From positions 72,040-136,039 of the forward strand of contig JAJFKU010000052.1 of NCBI GenBank assembly GCA_021773035.1: a stretch of DNA of 64,000 bases, read 5' to 3'. Within the stretch, counting starts at the first letter, position 1. Every line of letters starts with the position of its first letter. This document shows, in pieces, positions 26,906-35,492 of the stretch. Source of the DNA: Woeseiaceae bacterium (lineage in GTDB: Bacteria; Pseudomonadota; Gammaproteobacteria; Steroidobacterales; Woeseiaceae). Position numbers and translations under genes: made by a program. The notes under the pieces are model-generated. The model saw nothing but the letters and a program-made list of their open reading frames with translations, searched no databases and was not told where the DNA came from.

Positions 26906-28435
26906 CTATTGGCGGCCCGGGAACGAGAATTGTGCTTTTTCCCGCACGCCTCCGGACGGCCAGCGCTGCGTGATAGTTTTTCTCCGCGTATAAAATCTCA
27001 CGCTGTCAGGACCATAGGCGAAAAGATCGCCGAAGAGCGAGCGCTTCCAGCCGCCGAAGCTGTGGTAGGCGACCGGAACAGGCAGCGGTACGTTGATGCC
27101 GACCATGCCAACCTGGATATTATCGGCAAAATAACGCGCCGCCTCGCCGTCACGCGTGAAGATACAGGTACCGTTGCCGTATTCGTGTTCGTTGATGAGT
27201 TGCATGGCCTGCTCTTCCGATTCCGCGCGTACCACGCACAGTACCGGACCGAAAATCTCTTCCTGGTAGATGCGCATGTTGGCGCTGACGTTATCGAACA
27301 GGCAGGGGCCGAGGAAAAAGCCGTTTTCGTGGCCAGCGACAACGAGATCACGGCCGTCGGCAACGAGGTTTGCACCCTCTTCGACGCCCAGATCGATGTA
27401 GCCGCGAACCTTGTCGTGGTGGGCCTCGGTCACCAGCGGCCCCATGTGGTTTGACGTGTCTGTTCCCGCGCCAACCTTAAGGTCCGCTATCTGCTCCTGG
27501 AGCTTGCCCACGACGGCATCGGCGACTTCGTCCCCAACGCAGACCGCCACAGAGATAGCCATACAGCGTTCGCCGCAAGAACCGAAGGCGGCACCCATCA
27601 GCGCGTTGACCGCATTGTCGATGTCGGCGTCCGGCATAACGATGGCGTGATTCTTGGCACCGCCAAGCGCCTGTACACGCTTGCCGTTACTCGTACCGGT
27701 GTTGTAGATGTATTCTGCGATCGGTGTTGAACCGACAAAGCTCACGGCCTGCACTCGTTTGTCGCCAAGCAGCGTGTCCACGGCTTCCTTGTCGCCGTTA
27801 ACCAGGTTGAATACGCCATCGGGTAACCCGGCTTCTTTGAACAGACGAGCGGCAAGCAGCGGCGCGGTCGGGTCTTTCTCCGATGGCTTCAGCACGAAAG
27901 TATTCCCGCAAGCGATGGCCATGGGGTACATCCACATCGGAACCATGGCTGGAAAGTTGAATGGCGTAATACCGGCGACAACACCCAGCGGCTGGAAGTC
28001 GGACCAGCTGTCGATGCCAGGGCCGACGTTCTTTGAGTACTCACCTTTCAGCAGCTCCGGGATGCCGCAGGCGTAATCGACAACTTCAACGCCGCGCCCA
28101 AATTCTCCCATGGCATCGTCAAGCACTTTACCGTGCTCATCGGTAATCGCCGCCGCGATCTCGTCAGCGTTTTCCTCAAGTAATTGCTTGAACCGGAACA
28201 TGATGCGGGCACGTTTCGCCGGTGGTGTGTTGCGCCAGGCCGGAAAGGCCGCGGCAGCGGCAGCGATCGCTTTCTCGACAGTAGCCGCCGACGCCATCGC
28301 TACATGCCTGGTAACTTCGCCGGTCGCGGGGTTGGTGATCGCTTGCGGGCGGTTGTCGTCGGCAACATCGGCGTTATTGATAAAATGTCCAACGATCTCG
28401 GCGGCATCGACTTTTTTTGCGGGCGTGGCGTTCAT
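26906..28435 (-). CDS. mmsA: Methylmalonate-semialdehyde dehydrogenase (CoA-acylating)
   Basis: ATG 28435 gives 509 aa, the family length. Hallmarks are the oxyanion Asn in GITPFNFPAMVP, the cofactor motif FVGSTPIAEY, and the nucleophilic Cys in GSCGERCMA, the GERCMA form being specific for CoA-acylating methylmalonate-/malonate-semialdehyde dehydrogenases. It converts malonate semialdehyde (from beta-alanine) to acetyl-CoA or methylmalonate semialdehyde (from valine, thymine) to propionyl-CoA with NAD+. The omega-amino acid aminotransferase directly upstream would supply malonate semialdehyde, which favours a beta-alanine route here. Confidence 0.95.
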   Translation of the reverse strand: MNATPAKKVDAAEIVGHFINNADVADDNRPQAITNPATGEVTRHVAMASAATVEKAIAAAAAAFPAWRNTPPAKRARIMFRFKQLLEENADEIAAAITDEHGKVLDDAMGEFGRGVEVVDYACGIPELLKGEYSKNVGPGIDSWSDFQPLGVVAGITPFNFPAMVPMWMYPMAIACGNTFVLKPSEKDPTAPLLAARLFKEAGLPDGVFNLVNGDKEAVDTLLGDKRVQAVSFVGSTPIAEYIYNTGTSNGKRVQALGGAKNHAIVMPDADIDNAVNALMGAAFGSCGERCMAISVAVCVGDEVADAVVGKLQEQIADLKVGAGTDTSNHMGPLVTEAHHDKVRGYIDLGVEEGANLVADGRDLVVAGHENGFFLGPCLFDNVSANMRIYQEEIFGPVLCVVRAESEEQAMQLINEHEYGNGTCIFTRDGEAARYFADNIQVGMVGINVPLPVPVAYHSFGGWKRSLFGDLFAYGPDSVRFYTRRKTITQRWPSGGVREKAQFSFPGRQ

Positions 28436-28478
28436 GGTGCGTCTCCAAATAGTTCTTGCGGCAAGTATTTCTTGCAGT

Positions 28479-29801
28479 TCAGTCAATCGAGTCTAGAACA
28501 CTGCGGATAGTGGCGAAAGACTGCTCCATCTCGTCCGGGTCCGAGTTCAGGAACGGCGAAAACTGCAGCGTGTCCATCCCGTTACGGACGACGAGGTTTT
28601 CTTCCCAGAAACACTTCTTGTGTACTTCGCCACCCCGCGCACCTGCTGCGCAATCACGCGGCGCCATTTCAATCGCGCCCATGAGCCCATAGTTACGTAC
28701 GTCGATAACGTGTTTGTGATCGGCGAAGGAATGCAGCAAGTCCTCGAATTGCAGCTCCAGGCCGGCTGCCTGCTCGAAGGTACCTTCCTGTTCGTATACG
28801 TCCATCGTGGCGAGACCGGCCGCCGCAGCGATCGGGTGACCGGAATAGGTGTAGCCGTGGAACAACTCGATCATGTTCTCAGGCCCTTGCATAAAGGCGT
28901 CGTAAATAGAGTCACTAACGAGTACCGCGCCCATTGGTACGACGCCATTAGTCAGCCCTTTGGCCGTTGTGATGATATCCGGCGTTACGCCGAAGCGATG
29001 TGCGCCAAACGGTTTGGCGAGGCGGCCGAATGCTGCAATCACCTCATCGAAGATCAGCAGAATGCCTTGTTCGTCACAGATCTCTCGCAGGCGTTCGAGA
29101 TAGCCGACAGGCGGCGGCAAAACACCGGTGGACCCGGCGACCGGTTCTACAATCAGTGCGGCGATATTGCTGCCGTCGTGCAGCGCACACAGGCGCGCCA
29201 GGTCTTCCGCCAGTTCGACGCCATGTTTTGGCAGACCGCGTGAATACGCGTTGCGCTCAATATCGTGTGTGTGACGAATATGGTCGACGCCGGGGATGAG
29301 GTTGGCGCTGAAGGCTTTACGATTCGGCACCATACCGCCGACCGACATACCGCCGAAGTTGACACCGTGGTAACCGCGTTCGCGACCGATCAGACGCGTA
29401 CGGCTACCCTCACCACGAGCGCGGTGGTAGCCGAGTGCAATTTTCAGCGCCGTGTCGACGGATTCGGAGCCGGAGTTGGTGAAAAAGCAGTGTCCGATAC
29501 CATCGGGCGCCATGTCGGTAACACGAGCCGCGAGTTCGATGGCCTTGTTGTTGGTGACCTGAAACGTCATGCAATAGTCGAGTTCTGCGACCTGCTTTTG
29601 CACCGCCTCGACGATCTTCGGGTGGCAGTGACCGACGCCCGATGTCCACAGACCGGAAAACGTATCGTATAGCTTTGTGCCGTTTTCGGTCGTGTAGTAG
29701 TGGCCCGATGCGCCGCTGATTACGCGTGGATTCGTCTTGAAATCCCGATTGGCCGTGAACGGCATCCAATAGGCGTCGATGTTTGCGCTACTTGAGGTCA
29801 T
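28479..29801 (-). CDS. Omega-amino acid:pyruvate aminotransferase (class III)
   Basis: A 440-aa PLP enzyme. Evidence: AYWMPFTANRDFK at the start, characteristic of beta-alanine/omega-amino acid:pyruvate aminotransferases; FFTNSGSESVDTALK; the Asp of LIFDEVIAAFGR that holds the PLP nitrogen; and the Schiff-base Lys in TTAKGLTNG. It would transaminate beta-alanine with pyruvate to malonate semialdehyde and alanine. Its 3' end runs 43 nt from mmsA, which acts on the product, and its 5' end faces the HTH-cupin regulator across a 155-nt gap with a palindromic site. A role on putrescine-derived omega-amino acids cannot be excluded. Confidence 0.9.
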   Translation of the reverse strand: MTSSSANIDAYWMPFTANRDFKTNPRVISGASGHYYTTENGTKLYDTFSGLWTSGVGHCHPKIVEAVQKQVAELDYCMTFQVTNNKAIELAARVTDMAPDGIGHCFFTNSGSESVDTALKIALGYHRARGEGSRTRLIGRERGYHGVNFGGMSVGGMVPNRKAFSANLIPGVDHIRHTHDIERNAYSRGLPKHGVELAEDLARLCALHDGSNIAALIVEPVAGSTGVLPPPVGYLERLREICDEQGILLIFDEVIAAFGRLAKPFGAHRFGVTPDIITTAKGLTNGVVPMGAVLVSDSIYDAFMQGPENMIELFHGYTYSGHPIAAAAGLATMDVYEQEGTFEQAAGLELQFEDLLHSFADHKHVIDVRNYGLMGAIEMAPRDCAAGARGGEVHKKCFWEENLVVRNGMDTLQFSPFLNSDPDEMEQSFATIRSVLDSID

Positions 29802-29920
29802 AGGGTTCGGTCCGGGTCTGTCGGCAGGAAACAGGGATTTTACGCGTGGAAAGTGATGTTAAACAATTAGTTAGATGAAGAAACATAAGCCATTGATTTT
29901 ATTGCCAGACAGTCGGAGAA

Positions 29921-29938
29921 TGTTTACTAAGCTAAACA
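29921..29938. promoter_or_regulatory. Palindromic operator TGTTTA-N6-TAAACA in the divergent gap
   Basis: The 6-bp arms (29921-29926 and 29933-29938) are perfectly complementary and lie 19 nt before the regulator ATG. A further half-site TAAACA is at 29860-29865, nearer the aminotransferase gene. XRE-type regulators bind such short palindromes, so autoregulation plus control of the leftward operon is inferred. Confidence 0.55.
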
Positions 29939-29956
29939 ATACGACGGACAAACGCT

Positions 29957-30505
29957 ATGGACAACGATTTAGGACAGCGCCTGAAGAGTATTCGTGTTGC
30001 GCACGCGCTGTCGCAGCGCCAGCTGGCCAGGCAGTCCGGTGTCGCGAATGCGACGATTTCGCAGATTGAGGCGGGCAAGCTGAACCCGACTGTGAGTATG
30101 TTGAAGAGGGTGCTGGACGGATTCCCGATCGGCCTCGGCGAGTTTTTCGGCGACGAATTCGAAGTCCGTGACCGGATTTTTTTCCGCGCCGGTGATTTGA
30201 CCGAAATCGCCGACGGCGGCGTATCCTACCGGCAGCTTGGCGCAAACCTCGCCAATCGCGCGATTCAACTCATCCACGAGCGCTACCAGCCCGGTTCCGG
30301 AACCGGGCAGCATGCGATAACGCACGACGGCGAGGAATGTGGCATTGTCCTGAGCGGCCGGCTTGAAGTGACCGTCGGCGAACAATCGGAAGTTCTACAA
30401 AAAGGCGATGCCTACTATTTCAAGAGTAGCAGGCCGCATCAGTTTCGAAACCCCGGCAACGAACCCTGCGAGTTAATATCGGCCTGTACGCCACCCACCT
30501 TCTAA
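29957..30505 (+). CDS. XRE-family HTH regulator with C-terminal cupin (PuuR-like)
   Basis: A 182-aa protein. Residues 6-60 are a Cro/XRE helix-turn-helix (RLKSIRVAHALSQRQLARQ, then GVANATISQIEAGKLNP). Residues about 105-178 are a cupin sensor domain with GEECGIVLSGRLEV and GDAYYF, the pattern of PuuR, the repressor of putrescine use. The ligand is likely an amine or omega-amino acid. It is divergent from the omega-amino acid aminotransferase and 14 nt upstream of a second class III aminotransferase, so it probably regulates both. The palindrome just upstream suggests autoregulation. Confidence 0.9.
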   Translation: MDNDLGQRLKSIRVAHALSQRQLARQSGVANATISQIEAGKLNPTVSMLKRVLDGFPIGLGEFFGDEFEVRDRIFFRAGDLTEIADGGVSYRQLGANLANRAIQLIHERYQPGSGTGQHAITHDGEECGIVLSGRLEVTVGEQSEVLQKGDAYYFKSSRPHQFRNPGNEPCELISACTPPTF

Positions 30506-30519
30506 AGCGGCGATTCTCT

Positions 30520-31845
30520 ATGACCTCGGTTATCTATCCAACCACCAACTTCAAAGCTGTCGAGCAGATGATCGTCGATCGCGGCGAGGGCGTTTACGTC
30601 TATGACACCGATGGCAAGCAATATCTCGAAGGGCTCGCCGGCCTGTGGTGTATGTCGCTCGGTTACGGCAACCAGGAGATTGTTGACGTCGCAGCGGAGG
30701 CGATGTCGCGATTGTCATTTACGCATATGTTCGCCGGCAGATCGCATCAGGTCGGTATCGATCTTGCTGAGAAGTTGGCGAGCAGCGTGCCGGTGACGGA
30801 TGCCAGGGTATTTTTCGGTAACTCCGGCTCAGACGCAAACGACACGCACTTGAAGTTGTTGCGCTACTACTTCAACGCCGTCGGCAACTCGAAAAAGCGC
30901 AAAATTATCACGCGCGAGCGGGCCTACCACGGTGTGACTGTTGCGGCAGGCTCCCTGACCAGCCTGCCGGCCAATCTCGCTCACTTCGACGCGCCACTGG
31001 ACGCACTGGGTATTCTGCGTACCGACCACCCGCTGTACTACGACGGTCGTCAGGGCGGGGAGACCGAGGTCGAATTCGTCGATCGTATTGTCGGCAATCT
31101 CGAAAACCTGATTCTCGAAGAGGGACCTGAAACCATCGCGGCCATGATTTGCGAACCGGTAACGGGTGCCAGCGGCGTCATCGTGCCGCCGGCTACTTAC
31201 TACGAGAAGGTGCAAGCCATACTGAACAAGTACGATATTCTGTTCTGGGCCGATGAGGTCATCACCGCGTTTGGCCGCACCGGTGCAGATTTCGGCTCGA
31301 CGACGATGAATATCGATAAACCGGACCTGATGACGCTGGCGAAACAGCTGTCTTCCGCCTATTTCCCCATCAGTGCGGCTGTCATTCGCGGCGATATTTA
31401 CGAGGCGATGGTCGAGCAATCCGCGAAAGTCGGCGTATTCGGTCATGGCTACACCTATTCCGGTCACCCGGTTGGCTGTGCGGTGGCTTTGAAGGCGTTG
31501 GAGATCTACGAGCGCGACAATGTCTATGGACAGGCGGCCAGGGTGGGCGAGTATTTCCAGCGCCGCCTGCGGGAGTTTGCTGACCACGAACTCGTCGGCG
31601 ATGTTCGCGGTGTCGGTTTGATCGGCGCTCTGCAGCTCGCAACCGACAAGGCGACACATGAGCCGTTTGCTCCATCGGTGGTCGGTTTTCTGCAGCAGGC
31701 CTGCCAGGATAATGGTCTGATCGGGCGGGCACTGGCCGGCACGACGCTGGCGTTCTGCCCGCCACTGATCATCAACGAAACGCAGGTCGATGAACTGGTA
31801 GAAAAACTCGCCAGGAGTCTCGATGAAACGCTGGCGCAAATTTGA
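30520..31845 (+). CDS. Class III aminotransferase (putrescine:pyruvate/omega-transaminase type)
   Basis: A 441-aa PLP enzyme with FFGNSGSDANDTHLKLL near 105, the Asp in FWADEVITAFGRTG, the Schiff-base Lys in TLAKQLSSAYFPISA, and GHGYTYSGHPVGCAVAL. The Lys environment (AKQLSS) matches SpuC-like putrescine/spermidine:pyruvate aminotransferases and related omega-transaminases. Placement directly behind the PuuR-like regulator supports amine degradation; products such as 3-aminopropanal could feed the beta-alanine route across the gap. It is not a paralogue produced by recent duplication of the leftward gene, as the two differ throughout. Confidence 0.88.
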   Translation: MTSVIYPTTNFKAVEQMIVDRGEGVYVYDTDGKQYLEGLAGLWCMSLGYGNQEIVDVAAEAMSRLSFTHMFAGRSHQVGIDLAEKLASSVPVTDARVFFGNSGSDANDTHLKLLRYYFNAVGNSKKRKIITRERAYHGVTVAAGSLTSLPANLAHFDAPLDALGILRTDHPLYYDGRQGGETEVEFVDRIVGNLENLILEEGPETIAAMICEPVTGASGVIVPPATYYEKVQAILNKYDILFWADEVITAFGRTGADFGSTTMNIDKPDLMTLAKQLSSAYFPISAAVIRGDIYEAMVEQSAKVGVFGHGYTYSGHPVGCAVALKALEIYERDNVYGQAARVGEYFQRRLREFADHELVGDVRGVGLIGALQLATDKATHEPFAPSVVGFLQQACQDNGLIGRALAGTTLAFCPPLIINETQVDELVEKLARSLDETLAQI

Positions 31846-31913
31846 CTGGTCATCGGGCTCCCTTTAGTGGCAAAGTATCGTCCATTCGGAGTCGCTAGCA
31901 GAGTTACAAGCCC

Positions 31914-32906
31914 ATGGGTCAGTTTGGTACAGAGTTTTGCGATCATTTCGCGATCGCGCGTTTTGAAAATAACACCTGGTCGAGCGCGTCGATCGAGCCA
32001 CTGAGGCCGTTGTCGATGCATCCGGCATCGCACGTATTTCACTACTCGAGTACTTGTTTTGAAGGTTTTAAGGCCTACCGCTGGGGCGATGGCAAGGCAC
32101 GGATTTATCGGCTGCCCGAGCATGTCTCGCGAATGCAAAAGAGTGCTGCGTCGCTGCATTTGCCAATACCCGACGCGGAACTGCTGGCCTCGATGGTTAA
32201 AGACCTCGTTGCCGCACAGATCGAAGATATTCCGGCGCCACCGAGTTCTTTGTACCTGCGACCGACATTAATCGGAACGCTGGAAAACATCGGTGCGGCG
32301 GCAGCGCCGTCGTCGGAAGCTACGCTGTTCGTGCTCGCATCTCCTGTGGGCGATTATTTCGCTGGCGGTTCGGCGACGCTGAAACTGCTGGTTGAAGACC
32401 AGCGCGCGCGTTCCACGGAGCAGTTGGGTAGTACCAAAACCGGCGGCAACTATGCAGCCGCGTTGGGCCCGACGCTGGCGGCAAAAGAACAATACGGCGT
32501 CGATCAGGTATTGTTTTGCCCGAACGGTGACGTACAGGAAACCGGGGCGGCGAACTTCCTGGTCATTGGTGACGACGAGATCATCACGAAACCACTCGAC
32601 ACGACTTTCCTGCACGGTATGACCCGAGATTCGATCCTGAAGCTTGCCGCCGATAACGGTTACACGGTCAGCGAAAGAAACTTCACCGTCGATGAGCTGC
32701 TGGAACTTGTGAAGACCCACGAAGCGGCGTTGTCGGGTACCGCGGCCTGTTTGTCACCGGTTGGATCGCTGGTGTATCACGGCAAGGAAATCAAGATACG
32801 CGACGGCGGTCCCGGGCCGAATACGGAAAAACTGCGGAAAGCACTGCAGGATATTCAGTACGGACTGGCGCCGGATACCTACGGTTGGTTAACCGAAGTC
32901 GGCTAG
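31914..32906 (+). CDS. ilvE: Branched-chain amino acid aminotransferase
   Basis: A 330-aa fold-type IV PLP enzyme of the longer (type II) BCAT branch. It shows HYSSTCFEGFKAYR, a PLP-binding Lys in GSTKTGGNYAAAL, and the QETGAANFLVI and THEAALSGTAACLSPVG segments that bind the cofactor phosphate and substrate carboxylate. It catalyses the last step of valine, leucine and isoleucine synthesis or the first of their breakdown. The start at 31914 leaves a 68-nt gap after the aminotransferase, so it may have its own promoter. Followed by a hairpin. Confidence 0.93.
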   Translation: MGQFGTEFCDHFAIARFENNTWSSASIEPLRPLSMHPASHVFHYSSTCFEGFKAYRWGDGKARIYRLPEHVSRMQKSAASLHLPIPDAELLASMVKDLVAAQIEDIPAPPSSLYLRPTLIGTLENIGAAAAPSSEATLFVLASPVGDYFAGGSATLKLLVEDQRARSTEQLGSTKTGGNYAAALGPTLAAKEQYGVDQVLFCPNGDVQETGAANFLVIGDDEIITKPLDTTFLHGMTRDSILKLAADNGYTVSERNFTVDELLELVKTHEAALSGTAACLSPVGSLVYHGKEIKIRDGGPGPNTEKLRKALQDIQYGLAPDTYGWLTEVG

Positions 32907-32964
32907 ATGTAACGGTAAAGCTTGTCGAAAACCCCGAGTCTGCGGGCCGAAAAGGTGTTCAATC

Positions 32965-32998
32965 GGATGGCTCCCTGCGGTCCGCCGGGGAGCCATCC
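32965..32998. terminator. Hairpin between convergent ilvE and hemN
   Basis: Arms GGATGGCTCCC (32965-32975) and GGGAGCCATCC (32988-32998) pair perfectly over 11 bp around a 12-nt loop. There is no T-run on either side, so termination is likely but not certain. The rest of the 175-nt gap shows nothing else. Confidence 0.55.
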
Positions 32999-33081
32999 CG
33001 ATAAACACTTATCGGCCGGCGATGCCGACTCGGTTGGCACGACCTTCAATCACAGCGCGATCCAATTCCTGCCGTTCGCCG

Positions 33082-34461
33082 CTAGATAGCTTTCGAGAAA
33101 CGATTGTCGTTTTGCGCGTGGTCGATGTAACGATCGAATACCATCGCGATGCTTCTCAGCAGCAGGCGACCTTTGTCGGTGATGATAATCGCCGACGAGT
33201 CCAGCTGGATCAGGCCGTCTTCTGCGAGCGGGCGAAGCCGTTCCAGTTCGACGGCAAAGTAAGTCGCAAAGTCGATGTCATGCGCCGCGTTGAAATCGTC
33301 GAAAGCCAGTTCGTCGTAGCACATCAGCGCCTGAATGGCTGCGGCGCGAAGGCTGTCATCGTGGTCGACGACCAGGCCCTTCTTGAGCGGCAGGCGACCG
33401 CTTTCGACCAGCGCCTCATACTCCATGGTCGTTACCGCGCTTTGTGCAAACACATTGCCGATGTTGCCGATCGCGCTGACGCCGAGTGCCACGAGGTCGC
33501 AGTGACGGTGCGTTGAGTAGCCCTGGAAATTCCGCTGCAAAGTTCCGTTTGCCCGGGCACGCACGAGTTCATCGTCGGGCAGCGCGAAATGATCCATGCC
33601 GATGTATTCGTAGCCACTGTCACAAAGCCGGTCGATGGTTCTGTGGAGTATCTCAAGTTTAACTTCGGGCAACGGAATATCGGCATCGTTAATCATGCGC
33701 TGGCCTTTGAAGCGTTGCGGCAGATGCGCGTAGTTGTAAACCGCCAGGCGATCGGGGCGCATGGCGATGACCAGTTCCAGTGTGGAATCGAAACTTGCAA
33801 CCGTCTGGTGTGGCAGTCCGTAGATAAGATCGAAGGAAACGGAGCCAAATCCTGCCTCACGGGCGGTCTCCACGAGAGCGCTCACACTGTCCGGTGTCTG
33901 TATACGATTAACAGCCGCTTGCACGACCGGCTCGAAGTCCTGGATGCCCAGGCTCAGGCGATTGAAGCTCAGCTCTGCCAGTCGTCGAATGCCGCCCCGG
34001 TCGACGGTTCTGGGGTCGACTTCAATCGAAAATTCGCGCTTGTCGCTATCGTCGAACGTAAAAGCATCGCGCAACTTCGCCATCAGCTCGTGAAGCTGTT
34101 TATCGCTCAGGTAAGTCGGAGTACCGCCACCGAAGTGCAGCTGTTCTATTTTCCGGTGCCGTTCGAACAGCACCGACTGCATGTCGATTTCCCGGTACAG
34201 CATTTCGAGGTAGCGTTCGACACGTGCCTGGTTACGTGTGACGATCTTGTTGCAACCGCAGTAGTAGCAGAGCGTGTTGCAGAACGGTATGTGTACGTAC
34301 AGCGACAGCGGGACGGTTCCGGCGTTGCTGGCAAGTGCATTTTCGCGATACAGATCCGCCGTCAGTTCCTCGCTGAATTGCAGGGCTGTCGGGTAGGACG
34401 TGTAGCGGGGGCCGCGACCGCCGTAGCGGCTGACCAGTTCGGTATCGAAACAGACCGTCAT
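33082..34461 (-). CDS. hemN: Oxygen-independent coproporphyrinogen III oxidase
   Basis: A 459-aa true HemN: N-terminal PRYTSYPTA segment, radical-SAM cluster CX3CX2C at Cys61, Cys65 and Cys68 followed by Cys70, the GGGTPT SAM-binding turn, and the C-terminal HemN domain. It converts coproporphyrinogen III to protoporphyrinogen IX without oxygen, so it supplies heme under low oxygen. Its ATG overlaps the stop of the Cox15 gene by 4 nt, placing it in one operon with two heme A synthase homologues; the cluster therefore couples anaerobic heme synthesis to heme A-type modification for the divergent heme-copper enzyme. Confidence 0.95.
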   Translation of the reverse strand: MTVCFDTELVSRYGGRGPRYTSYPTALQFSEELTADLYRENALASNAGTVPLSLYVHIPFCNTLCYYCGCNKIVTRNQARVERYLEMLYREIDMQSVLFERHRKIEQLHFGGGTPTYLSDKQLHELMAKLRDAFTFDDSDKREFSIEVDPRTVDRGGIRRLAELSFNRLSLGIQDFEPVVQAAVNRIQTPDSVSALVETAREAGFGSVSFDLIYGLPHQTVASFDSTLELVIAMRPDRLAVYNYAHLPQRFKGQRMINDADIPLPEVKLEILHRTIDRLCDSGYEYIGMDHFALPDDELVRARANGTLQRNFQGYSTHRHCDLVALGVSAIGNIGNVFAQSAVTTMEYEALVESGRLPLKKGLVVDHDDSLRAAAIQALMCYDELAFDDFNAAHDIDFATYFAVELERLRPLAEDGLIQLDSSAIIITDKGRLLLRSIAMVFDRYIDHAQNDNRFSKAI

Positions 34462-35492
34462 TGGACGCGCCTCAAACTGTGCAGGATGTAGAGAGAAACT
34501 GTGAACAGCAGCATCGCAACTGCCTGGTGCATCGCACCCAGCAGTACCGGGACGGCAAGCAACAGTGTCGTGATGCCCAGCGCAACCTGCAACAGCAGAG
34601 TATGCAACAGCGCATTGACCGCAGGTCGGGTACGTGCCGGAAGATCTGCACGGCGCGCCCTGAACCAGAAAATGACAGTCACCAGCAGAGTTGTAATCGC
34701 CAGTACGCGGTGATCGAATTGCACCGTCGTTGGATTGTCGAAGAAGTTGCGCCAGAACGGTTCGAGTGCCATCGTGCCGGGTGGAACCCAGCTGTCGCCC
34801 ATCATGGGGAACGTATTGTAGTACTTGCCGGCCTTGAGCCCGGCCACGAACCCGCCAGAAATAATCGTCACTGACGTAAGGGTCGTGAGGGCCAGCGACT
34901 TGTTATACCAGGCATGCTTGCTGCCGCCGGCTACCGGGAACAGCAGCGACAGCGCTACCCAGAACATATAGGCGTAGATAATGAACGCCGCGCAGAGGTG
35001 AGCCGTGAGTCGGTACTGACTGACGTGCGGCACGTCAACGAGCCCGCTTTTCACCATGTACCAGCCAAGCACCCCCTGCATACCGCCGAGAACAAACATC
35101 AGCAGATATTTTGGCCATTCGGCCGCCTTTATGTAGCCGCGGGCGAAAAAGAAAACGAGCGGCAGCAGGAATACCATGCCGATGGTTCTTCCCAGCAATC
35201 GATGCAGGAACTCCAGCCAGAATATGCCCTTGAATGCGTGCACATCCATGTGTGAATTCACCTGCAGAAACTGTGGTGATTGCTGGTAGAGCTCAAACAC
35301 GCGTTGCCACTCGGCCTCGGAGAGCGGCGGCAACCAGCCCATCAGCGGGCGCCAGTCCACCATTGAAAGCCCGGAGCCGGTCAGGCGCGTAAAGCCGCCC
35401 AGAACAACCATCGCGAATACCAGTGCGCAACAGATCAGTAGCCAGGTCGCGACAATACGATCCTGTGGACGGGTTTGATCCGGTGTCATCAT
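34458..35492 (-). CDS. Heme A synthase, COX15/CtaA family (Cox15-like, long type)
   Basis: An eight-helix membrane protein, 344 aa from ATG 35492, which overlaps the stop of the upstream gene as ATGA; an ATG at 35519 would add 9 residues. Features of the proteobacterial/mitochondrial Cox15 type: GGFTRLTGSGLSMVDWRP, EFLHRLLGRTIG, QGVLGWYMVKSGL and a pair of late His in FDHRVLA and GAMHQAVAMLL that bind heme. It lacks the Cys pair of the Bacillus type. It oxidises the C8 methyl of heme O to give heme A. It is the second of two CtaA-family genes in tandem; see also the gene upstream. Confidence 0.9.
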   Translation of the reverse strand: MMTPDQTRPQDRIVATWLLICCALVFAMVVLGGFTRLTGSGLSMVDWRPLMGWLPPLSEAEWQRVFELYQQSPQFLQVNSHMDVHAFKGIFWLEFLHRLLGRTIGMVFLLPLVFFFARGYIKAAEWPKYLLMFVLGGMQGVLGWYMVKSGLVDVPHVSQYRLTAHLCAAFIIYAYMFWVALSLLFPVAGGSKHAWYNKSLALTTLTSVTIISGGFVAGLKAGKYYNTFPMMGDSWVPPGTMALEPFWRNFFDNPTTVQFDHRVLAITTLLVTVIFWFRARRADLPARTRPAVNALLHTLLLQVALGITTLLLAVPVLLGAMHQAVAMLLFTVSLYILHSLRRVQ

